A DNA stretch of 64,000 nt from Hysterium pulicare CBS 123377 (lineage: Eukaryota > Ascomycota > Dothideomycetes > Hysteriales > Hysteriaceae): the NCBI GenBank assembly GCA_000467715.1, contig AJFK01000618.1:53423-117422 (forward strand), read 5' to 3'. Below the pieces are notes generated by a model. The model ran no database searches, had not been told where the DNA came from, and saw only the letters and a program-made list of their open reading frames with translations. The position numbers and the translations under genes were made by a program. The number at the start of each line of letters is the position of its first letter. The first letter of the stretch is position 1. Below, piece by piece: positions 20,001 through 29,700 of this stretch.

Positions 20001-21148
20001 TCCAGTTTGTGATGTGTCGGAGGCTCCTGCTTTTGGGACGAAACAAAATTGTAGCGCTTGTTGACCTGTGATGGTCGAATGGCCTCTCCCGCTCCTCTAC
20101 CGAACAACGTTGTCTGACGCAGTCCAGCCTGGGGAGCTACCAATCGCCCGCGTATTCCAGGAGACGCCTGAGAGGAGATGGAAATCACTTCGTCGATCTG
20201 CTTCTGGGGAGACGATGAAGAAGACGCGAAAGCATCTGATGGAAGATCAGCCAGTTCCTGAGCAGCGTCAAATGCTGACGCATCTCTGTTTGGCGTTGGA
20301 AGATTTGGTGTCGTAAAACTTTCAGTCGCTGCCCTTAATCTACCATCTGGAACTGGGAGAAAATCTTCGCCTTCGATAGTTTGCGGAGCTTGATCTAGAT
20401 TTGACGGTTCAGGCATTTGTCTGAGGCCGATGCTTCTATCATCTGCTGGAGACTTCACTGGCTTCTTCCATATCGGTCCTCTCAGTTGTCCAGGACTCGA
20501 ATCAAGTGGCGGGGGTTGCGTACAGAATACATCTCGTAGATCCAATGTCTTGCTCGGGACATGAATCCGATGCTTCGACTTCTTCTCGGACTTTTTAGAT
20601 GGCGATGCTGATTCTGGCCCGGGAGTCTGATTCTCTTTACCTTTTCGAGGACGCCCTCTCTTCCTCTTTGCGGTCGTACTGACTGATGTGGCGGTTGTCG
20701 ACTGACCTAAATCAAGATCTGTTGATGATTGACCAGCTTTGCTATTCTTCCGCCGCTTTGGAGTGAAAGCCGATGCAAACGGTGCAGGATCTATCTCATC
20801 TTCTGCGATGGTGTGTCGGTTCTTCTCGCGGTTGAGTGAAGTTGCAAATGGGGCAGGGTCCAAGGCGTCTTCATCCGAGTCGTCGTTCACTCGGGTAGAA
20901 CTCCGGCGCTTCTTAGAAGTGAGAGGACGATCATCTTCACTCTCGCTGTCGGCAATCACCTTTTGTTGATTTTTGTCCTTTCGAGCTTTGCTTGGCGGAA
21001 TGTGGAGATTTTCATGGGATGGATCGATTCTTCGCCTCTTCTGCGGCCTGGGTGATGGCAGGAATGAGGTGGTTGCCTGCTCAACCTGTGTAGCGACCTC
21101 CAGAAAGTCATTATCGTCAACTTCCCCGAAGTCCTCGCTGTCGGACAT
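17036..21148 (-). CDS. MPH1: ATP-dependent DNA helicase Mph1 (FANCM family)
   Basis: An intronless gene of 1370 aa. The start ATG at 21148 gives [18 protein letters not shown]. The N-terminus is long, basic and disordered. The SF2 helicase core follows: [11 protein letters not shown], motif I PTGLGKT (K425), DEAH at 522-525, motif III ALTATPG, then the family insert and the C-terminal half with [22 protein letters not shown] and motif VI [12 protein letters not shown] from Q864. Mph1/Fml1/FANCM remodels stalled forks and D-loops in the nucleus and limits crossovers. The C-terminal ~400 residues are Ser/acidic-rich and end in DDEDEDE, with repeated GAD codons. The gene is divergent from a small secreted-protein gene. 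Confidence 0.94.
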   Translation of the reverse strand: [1370 protein letters not shown]

Positions 21149-21655
21149 TATGTGCCATTGACAGCACAATAAAGCTGTAAATGAAGTTGGAAGGTTTTAG
21201 TGTCGTTGTGTTGGCTCCGACGCGTGACTTCACCTGCGCCGCGTTCTGGTCGTGGCGCGTCAGAGATGCAGAGCTAATTCCAAGGTTGGCGGAAGATGCC
21301 GAGGCTGCAGGGTCCGGTTTGTAAACAAGGGTGATGATCTCGGGTATGGGCGCTAAGCCCTAAGCGGTATCGGCTGCTTCTGTCTTTGGCGAATACGAGC
21401 CAATGGCGTCGGTCCCGTCCCCTGTGCCATTTCCGCAATAAATTGGTACGGCCCCAGCATCTCCTCATGCATCCTCCTTTGACTGCGTCACCTTTTGTAC
21501 CTACACTCCTTATACACTCATTATATCTTCGTTTACCATTTGAATTTGATTCACACACTCGCTACAATTTAATTAAGCATATTCTTTAATCTAGCTTTAT
21601 CACTATCCAATAGCATTCTTTACCATCTACCTAGATCCTATCATCACAAGCAAAA
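21149..21655. promoter_or_regulatory. Divergent promoter region, MPH1 and GPI-type protein
   Basis: 507 bp between the two start codons. The part nearest the plus-strand ATG (21530-21655) is A/T- and C-rich with CAAAA immediately before ATG, a favourable fungal start context. Confidence 0.5.
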
Positions 21656-22338
21656 ATGAAGTACTCAGTCATCATCCTCGGATCTCTTTGCTCGGCTGCT
21701 TTCGCAGCTCCTCAGGTTTCAGCTACCGTCACCCAGGCTCCCTCCGTCGTCAGCTACTCCATGTCTCCCCAACAGACCTGCCTTAATAAGTGCGATGCTG
21801 GCGATGTCAACTGCGAGGCTGCATGCGTTGGTGTTGCGCATCCCAACGCCTCCCAGGTCAACGACACCACCCAATGTGCCATGAAATGCGACCAAGGTGA
21901 TGGAACCCCAGCTGCTACTGAGAAGTACAGCCAGTGTGTCCAGGCCTGTATTTCCAGCCATTTCCCCACCAGCCAAACTCTCGAAGGAGCGGTTGCATCA
22001 GTTGCCTCGAGCGCCGCTTCCAATGCTGCAAGCGCTACTGGATCTGCTGCTGCCTCTGGTAAGTCCATTTTGTTTTCCGCTGTGTCGTTTTCATGGGTGG
22101 TCTCTTGCGGGAGCCTCATGGTCCATCCTTTTCTGAAACATTCCCCTTGCTTTGGAGTACCAAATTCTAACTTGAACTTTTAGGTGCCTCCAAGACTGGC
22201 ACCCAAGCCACTGGGTCAGCCACTGGTACTGCCTCAGGCGCCGCCGCGTCCTCTTCCAAAGGTGCCGCATCGGTCAACAACGTTCAGATGGGAGCTGCTG
22301 GGTTGGCGGGTCTTTTCATGGCAATCTTCGCTATGTAG
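21656..22338 (+). CDS. GPI-anchor-type secreted protein with four CX3C motifs
   Basis: Exons 21656-22058 and 22184-22338 (125-nt intron) give 185 aa. Residues 1-18 are a signal peptide (MKYSVIILGSLCSAAFAA). The mature part has eight cysteines in four CX3C pairs (CLNKC, CEAAC, CAMKC, CVQAC) within about 60 residues. An Ala/Ser/Thr/Gly-rich stalk follows, then a C-terminal hydrophobic tail (MGAAGLAGLFMAIFAM) of the kind replaced by a GPI anchor. It is likely a cell-wall or plasma-membrane protein; such small Cys-rich surface proteins are common in fungi and sometimes act at the host interface. The paired cysteines suggest a compact disulfide-bonded helical domain. I do not recognise a named family. 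Confidence 0.82.
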
Positions 22339-22936
22339 ATATTCTGTCTTTGGTTGAGTGTGGAGCAGTGATAGTGGCAGTAGTTGGAGGAGTCTGTTGG
22401 AACGGTACCAATAATTAATGATAATTTGGGATGTGCTGAATGGCGGGTTGGTTAGTGAAGGTCGCACTGAAGGGTCGGGACGGAATACGCAAAATCATGT
22501 ACAACCGTATGTTGTACTTGGTAGCATTTTGCAATATTGTATAATGGGGGTTGAATTCTGGGGATGACGGGTGTATTAAAATAAGCAAGCCGCGCGAAAC
22601 TGGCTCTTTTCAAGATATTGAAATCAAAGTTCGAACTATTCGGTGTAGCGAAACAGAAGAAAGTATGCACACCTTAAATATGTCGTGATAACAAAGCCAG
22701 CTGTAATCGAAATCAGTTAATCTCGCGTGGAGAATGTTTCTTGTGAGATTGTTCGGCGACTATGGTTGCTTGCTCATAGTGGTAATTGCAAACTTCCGAA
22801 CCAGTTATCGGGGCTGGATGACAATCAAAGAAGAATCTACATGTTCGCTGCCAATAACTGGAAAGTTTCCAATATCGAATTGTGGAATAGTAGCATTAAC
22901 TGTTAGAGTAGTATCTCGTTTGCCGAGAGGGAACTG
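22339..22936. other. Convergent 3' intergenic region
   Basis: 598 bp between the stop codons of the GPI-type gene and the unknown minus-strand gene, so 3' UTRs are expected. No other feature seen. Confidence 0.45.
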
Positions 22937-24412
22937 TTAGTGAATTTCGAGATCTTCTACAGACAATTCAGTAAATGGGGCGCTGTTTGTCCATACGATG
23001 GAATTGGCGGACTCGAGGATTTGGTTGATGAGAAGGTCAACCCCGGAGAACCTTTCCCAACTTGCCATCCAAGCTGAATATCTGATACTATCGAAAGGGA
23101 TAGTTCGCACAGCTGCAGCCTCACAGCTTGAGTTGAAATACCAGAGGTGTTGGTAATGAGCCTTTGGCGGAAGACCAGCGTGACAGAAAACGTAGGTCGC
23201 ATCTGAACCAAGGATGACAGGGTTGTGGGGCAATATCTTTTCGAGTTTCGGGTAACGTTGCCCATATGTCCCTTGAAAATGTCTCATTTGTCTATTGGCT
23301 ACTGCGTATTCGGGCACGCGAATGACCTGACGGGATGAGGCACGTCCCTTTGGCAAGCAGATAGGAAGGACTTCAGAGATCTTCGTATTTATTAGTAAAG
23401 TAAGCTTAGACCCTAGTAAGAACTTAAACTTACGTGTTTGCTGGAGAATAGAAGCTCCCTTGCAATCAGTGTAGCTGCGTCTCTATCGCATTGACATTGG
23501 TATAGAAGTCGGCTCACATCCGCGACGTGCCTGGAGGTAGTGTAAAACATGTCGCTTTGATAGGTAGAGGGCAAAGCGGCGTCAATAGTAAGAGGTCCTG
23601 CAGGGATTTCTGGATCCAGCGCTCCAGCGTGGTAGGTAATGAACAAGGCTAGTACTGCATCGTTGTACGTTTTTGACTGAGTGCTTCTTCCTGATCCCAG
23701 GAATGGGATAGGTTGCACCGCTGAGTGGAGATCGGTCTGAGGATAATTAGCACAGCTGAACCTCCTAAACAGCTGAGCATGACATTACCCAGTGGTGCTG
23801 AGAGAGTTGTAAAGGTAGTGGAATTGACGATGGCTGTGATAAAGGATGCAGGTAAAGTACTTACTCTACTCCGATCAACGCTGTAGCCGAACATCTCTAG
23901 GTCCTTGAGGATTACTCGTACATTGTTTCGTAGGTTCTGTGACGGAAGAGCGGCGTCATCATGAACGTCCTCGATTGCTGTCGGCGCAGGCCGGGTTGCT
24001 GGAGATGGCTGAATACCCAGCGATGACAGCGCGATGACAGCACGATGATGGGTGAAGTAAAGTTGAGAATCTTAACGATGCCTTGAGTATACATGTCTTT
24101 CACTGCCTCCCTCCAATGTGAAAGGGAAGCTTATAGTCGCTAACAGACTTTACCTTCCCAAAATTAAAAGAGTCCGTTTAATTCCGGAACAAGGGGTTTT
24201 CGGGCATCAGTTAGAGTCTGAAACTCGTGGTAGCTGCTGCTACTTTTGAGTCGCTCAATAGCAGCTAGGGCCAGATCCTGAATGAAATTGAGTTTGTCGT
24301 CCTCGTCGTCAACCTCCTTTGAGAGATCCCAATGACGACGTTTGCGAGAAAGTGGGAGCGGTGAGAGTGTACGGCCAACCATTTTGTCGGAGCACCCTTT
24401 GTCGGAGCCCAT
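22937..24412 (-). pseudogene. Unrecognised four-exon gene with an in-frame TAA in exon 1
   Basis: Exons 24412-24154, 24070-23865, 23736-23434 and 23380-22937 join in phase across introns of 83, 128 and 53 nt, to 1212 nt (403 aa). A TAA at 24166-24164 interrupts codon 83. The three downstream exons are well supported: consensus splice sites, CTAAT branch sequences and sensible protein (ILKDLEMFGYSVDRSR, then TDLHSAVQPIPFLGSG; ELLFSSKH, then ISEVLPICLPKG). Exon 1 begins with an acidic/basic stretch (SRKRRHWDLSKEVDDEDD). I recognise no domain and no membrane segment. If exon 1 is wrong, the true start lies elsewhere upstream, since exons 2-4 offer no early ATG. Either a nonsense allele or a mis-modelled first exon. 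Confidence 0.5.
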
Positions 24413-26797
24413 CTTGTTGGAGCATTTCTAGTGAAACAGCGGAGTAGATGTATATAAGACATTGACAAGAAAGAGATAAAAGTAAGGATGTGGGCATAGA
24501 TAGAAGTAGTAGGAATTGTGAGCAGAATTTACGATATTGGTAGAGATGGAAGTAATAGTAATGACGTAGACAGAAGTAATAGATGGACAGAAGTAACGAT
24601 AAGGACGGAAGTAATGATGATGTGGTTCGACGGCGAAGTCCAAAAAAGAGAAGCATTCTTGCTTTGGGTCTACTCTCAAGTCTCCAAGACGATTTCTTCT
24701 TTGCCCTCACGGGTGTTCTCCTATAGAACTTAGCGTTGACGGACTCACGAGGCGAATCCAGATGTCTTTTGCTCTTATGCGCCTCTTCCTCCAGAATTCG
24801 GGCGACGAGAGTTCGCACCTTTCCTGGGTGTCGGGGATAAGTAATAACCAAAGTGTGAAATCAGAACGAAGTCAAACTAAGCGCTGATCCGTCAGTGGCA
24901 TGAGCAACTTTGTGCAGCTCTCGTCTTCGAGGCTCATAAGATTCTTGTGAAACATGTCCTTTACCAGAGCAAAGCGTCAGCCACTCTGTTGCTTGAATTG
25001 CACCGGTCTGAAGGTCGGAGCAAAATGAGTTTTCGGTTGTAAGTACATACATGGAGCGTGGACCTGAAAACGAAATATAAATAGAACATGAGAAGAGGTA
25101 CGAAGAAAGGCTGCAGTCTATTTACGCGAGCGAAGAATGCGACATGAAAGGTGTTGGACGGAGGGATTCCAGTTGTTGGTCGCGCGCGAAACGTCAGTTT
25201 TCGATTCGCGCTAGTCTCCAAACAGTTAAGCTCAAGACGCTGGGATAGGTTGATTAACCAATGACGAAAGCAGTTGGGTGCGATGCGGTGGTCGCGGAAA
25301 GAAAACCAAGACAAGCCTGAAATATGGCGAATGGCGCCCAAGATAGAGTGTTCAGTATGCCGGGATGCAGATGCGTGCGGCCTGGCGATAGGCTTCCAGA
25401 TTGCGGTGCCAGTGGAATTGGATGTCGAAAATGAACTACGGCTCTGGAGTCATCTATGATTAACGGTCGCTTGGTAGGAAAGCTTGAAGGACGTCAATCG
25501 TTACGAAATGATCTCTCCTCGGGCACAGGTAGTCTGCTAATGGCAGCGAAATTCGAGGTCGGAGACATGCTGCGATGCGAAGTCTGACCCGGAAAAGCGC
25601 ACCGCAGACAAGTGCCGCAGCAACTCGCCTTGTCGCGGTGGATCATTTTGCGCTGTTAGCCGATGGTATGTGTAAGTCAACCAAGCGTAACGAGACATCA
25701 AGGAGTTACCCAGGTAGGCAGGGCAATCTTTGTTCGTTCCAGTTGTTACCGTGACGTCTCTCTCCAACTAAGCCCAGGGCTTAACTCGGCCCGCTAATTC
25801 AGCCGCTAAACCAACTTAAGCGCCAGCGATACTCCAACTCCTAAAATCATCGCCATGTGCCGAGCACAGAAGTCTGGATCAGGCTCCGACTTGGATTGCG
25901 GTCTTCCAGAAGGACACGTTGTCGGCAGAGACTGAAGCATATGTGATGATTAAGGCGTTGATCAGCCCCCCCACGTTGTGCAATCGTCGCAAGGGATTTC
26001 CTTCTATCCTTCTATCCTTTAATCCCCTTCTCTTTCCTACTAGGCATTGCAGCTGCACGAGAGGGAGTGCAACATCGCGGGCGGGGAGATATCTCGTCGT
26101 GCGCAGCTGGGTTGTGATGGGAATTCGCTTGGCCCGAATTGGGGCGCCTGCCGCACATCGATCTCGACGATTGACTTCAACCCTATGTCTTGTGGGAATT
26201 TTGGTCACGTTCAAGACAACCGCATCAGAAATTAATCTATGTACAATGCATACAGCCATCTCAGCTCCATTCCCTACATCAGAGCGCAATGAAATCATAT
26301 CTGCCCTCTGAATGCATGTTGACCAGTCCCACGGCGCCGCCAGTGGTTACTATTAGACCCTGTGGCTCCAGCGGCGGAGTCTCGTCTCGGCTGCTTGCCC
26401 TGCTTGGGAGTTCTTTGGTAAGGCACGTCGACGGTGTAGCTCTCTTGGCCTCTGCTCCTCGTCAAAGGAACTCTATCTTCCGCCGCCCACCCTCGCATCT
26501 CTTCTCTAATTCCTCAACGCAGCCATCAACCCACACTTCAACGATTTCACTGACACACGGCGGGTACGGCTGCATCACCTTCCCGCCCCATAAATTTGAA
26601 TCCACCTACATTTCTACCACTTTGCACTCCAACATTCGCCCTTTTTCCATGTATACGCCGCTGGGCCCTCCCATGTTGCCTTGATATTCGGCCTGTACGG
26701 GCAGTTCTTCACGAGCAGCTCTGACGACAGCCCGCATCCGCCTCCTGGGTCTCTGCGGCCATCTATCTGAATCCTCGATCGTGGTGGATAGCCCATC
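24413..26797. promoter_or_regulatory. Long divergent intergenic region
   Basis: 2.4 kb between the unknown minus-strand gene and the Snt2-like gene. It carries the degenerate GAAGTAA repeats. Its last ~350 bp, C/T-rich, probably form the Snt2-like promoter and leader. Short frames on both strands (for example 25879-26298 minus and 25919-26311 plus) overlap each other and show no domain. Confidence 0.4.
24502..24616. repeat. Degenerate GAAGTAAT-core repeats
   Basis: Five copies of a RGAAGTARY core occur at about 24502, 24548, 24571, 24588 and 24607. The last four are spaced 17-24 bp apart and separated by GA-rich sequence. A decayed minisatellite or a cluster of protein-binding sites, upstream of the unknown minus-strand gene. 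Confidence 0.5.
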
Positions 26798-29700
26798 ATG
26801 GTCGATGTACGGAATGGCGGAGGCGAGGCGTCGTCCTTCAGAGCTGTGAACCACCCTCACATGGAGCCTGCGCGAGAAGAAGAACACGCGCAGGCCAACA
26901 CTCCAAACCCCACTGCAGCTACTGAGGATGCATCTTCGTCTAAAATGCCTTCCAAGTCATCCAGCACGAGGACCTCGACTCCGGCAACGTCCTCCGACCT
27001 CCGCCAACCAGTACAGTCAGCCACGACCCCTTCTGCTACTGAACAGCCACTGCAATCACAGCCCATGACGGCGACCACATCGGCTTCTTCGCATGCTTCT
27101 GCCAAAGAACCCAACGCTGCTCCCGCCGCGCCGTACGGTACGCGCTCGCGCAACCGTCCAGGTACCTCCCGAATCAATTACGCCGAGGATGTCGAGATGG
27201 ACTTCGAGATGGCTCAGGGCCCCGCCAATGGCACAATATCTGAAGCTCCATCGCGGGCTTCACTCGCGAGCGAGGGTCGACAATCTCCTGGTGCGAGTGA
27301 GATGAAGAGTGCTGGCTCAGGCAATGCATCGTGGGGCACGAACACCCCGAACCCAAAAGACATCACCCCAAATATTCCCGGCACCTCGACGTTCTCTGCG
27401 AACCCCAACATCAATAATCCTGCGCCTCAACCAAAACGTCGCAAAAATGCTGCGAACTATGGAACGAATGGAAATCACACGACTTCGTACGTAACGAACC
27501 AAGCTTCTACTAGGCGATCAACCACCATGATAGCATCCAACAACTCTCGCGAAACCAGTATGATGACATTTGAAAAGTCTGGTGCAATATTGAAGGACGG
27601 CAGATTGGAAGCAGATGACGGCACTTCGCTCACAAAAAATGGTAAGTGATTGTTTTTGCAGATCGATCCTTAATGTTTACATTTGCGTCCAATTGAACGT
27701 ATCTTTCCTAATCCCACGCGCGATAATCCTAACATGATTTTTAGACCAAGTCTATCTTATCTGCGAACCACCAGGGGAGCCATATTATCTTTGTAGGATC
27801 ATGGAATTTCTTCACAAGGATAATATCCCGAACGGGCGGGTAGATTCAATGCGTGTAAACTGGTATTACCGACCACGGGATGTCCAACGATACAACAACG
27901 ACACGCGACTTGTCTACGCCACGATGCATTCAGATATCTGCCCCCTGACTTCTTTACGGGGACGATGCAAAATTCTACATCGGAGCGAAATTGGAGATCT
28001 TGATGACTACCGAAAGACTAAAGACTGTTTCTGGTTCAATCAGGTCTTTGACCGATTTATTCATCGGTGGTACGATGCTATCCCAACGTCTCAGGTCATC
28101 AACGTACCGGAAAAAGTAAAGAAGGCTCTCGATGAACGGTGGAAGTACGTTGTTGTAGAGACCAGCCGCGTCAAAGAACTGACAAGCGCTGTTAAAACCT
28201 GCAAGCGTTGTGTAGGTTACTGCGCAAGGTGAGTATTTCTAATTCTACATCTTCTTGAAACTAGCTAATCACTTATACCATAGTAATGACTCCGTGGAGT
28301 GTGCAGTTTGCCACAACACCTACCATATGACTTGCGTTCGTCCACCTCTACTCAAAAAACCGTCCCGTGGTTTTGCATGGGCTTGTGGACCATGCAGTAG
28401 AGCTCAGGAAAAGAAGCTTGAGGCTCGCCGGACGCCTTTAATGGGTTCTGCTAATGAAGAAGCGGACGAAGAAGAGATGGTAGACGAAGAGGAAGATGAT
28501 GCCGGAGGTGCTACGAGCGCGCCAAGCCCAACCGGTTCGGAAGCTCCGGCAGACCTACATCCTGCTACTCAAGCAGAAATAGCGCTAGCAAAGATGTGGC
28601 CTATGCGATATCTTGGCATTCACTGTCGAGTCGAAGACGCTTTGCAGTACGATGATAGAGCTATTTATCCTCGAGCCAGCTCTCGTTTAGGGCCGAGACA
28701 CCAAGCAAATGTCAATGTTTGGCACGGGCGGCCTGTGGAATTGGTGAAACCAGCGGAGATCAAAAAACGATATGTCAAAGGTCCTGGCCATAAGAAGGAA
28801 ACTAAGTTATCAAAGGAGACAGTGGCGGCTATGGAAGCCGACAGGGCGGAGAAGGCGAAACGTCCAAAGTGGGTGCAAGATGAGCCGCCCGGCTACGTTC
28901 ATCGAGGTGAAGATCGTCCCAACAAGGACACGAAGAATTCGGCTGAGCTTATGTTCAAAATGCCGCCTATGGGTGTGCACTCTTCGAGAGGCCAGGATGA
29001 CTCTCCCTGCGCTACCGAAGAGCAAGTGCAGGCTTATATGAATCGCGCAAAAGCCCTTGCGGAAGGCATCGGAGTGAAGGAGTATTCAACAAATTTCCTC
29101 GACAAGTGCTTGCAGCTTTTCACGAAACACAATTACGACGCCGAAGCAGCTCTAAAACAAGTAAAGAAACTTGAACGGCGGAAAGATCTCCACGAACCGG
29201 AATTAACGAAGGAGGAAATGAAAAAATGGGACGAGGGTGTTGCGAAATATGGATCCGAGATAAGAAACGTTCGATTGCACGTAAAGACGATAAATCACGC
29301 CGATGCTGTACGCTACTACTATATGTGGAAGAAAACTCCCAAAGGCCGTGAGATCTGGGGCTCGAACAGTAATCGAAAAGGGCGAAGTAAAAAAGCTGAA
29401 GCTGATACTACCACAAGACTCGTTGATGATATTGCGCATGATTACGACGATTCGGCTTTCGATAACGAAAAGGCCGAACAGCGGAAGCGGGGTTTCCAAT
29501 GCAAGTACTGCTCTACTCGATCTTCACGACAATGGAGGCGTGCACCTGGCGTGACCCCAGGCCAAATGGTCTCAGCGGACGGCAAAAACCACGCGAAAGA
29601 AAAACCCGGTGGATTTGTGGTTTCATTGTGCCAGCGTTGCGCAAACTTATGGCGGAAGTATGCTGTGAAGTGGGAGAATACCGATGAGATAGCCAAGAAG

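Noticed and set aside
24309-24851. 180-codon minus-strand frame over the GAAGTAA repeats
   Set aside because: Its Tyr/Leu/Ser-rich middle is the translation of the repeats, it begins with TTG and overlaps the first exon of the unknown gene in another frame.
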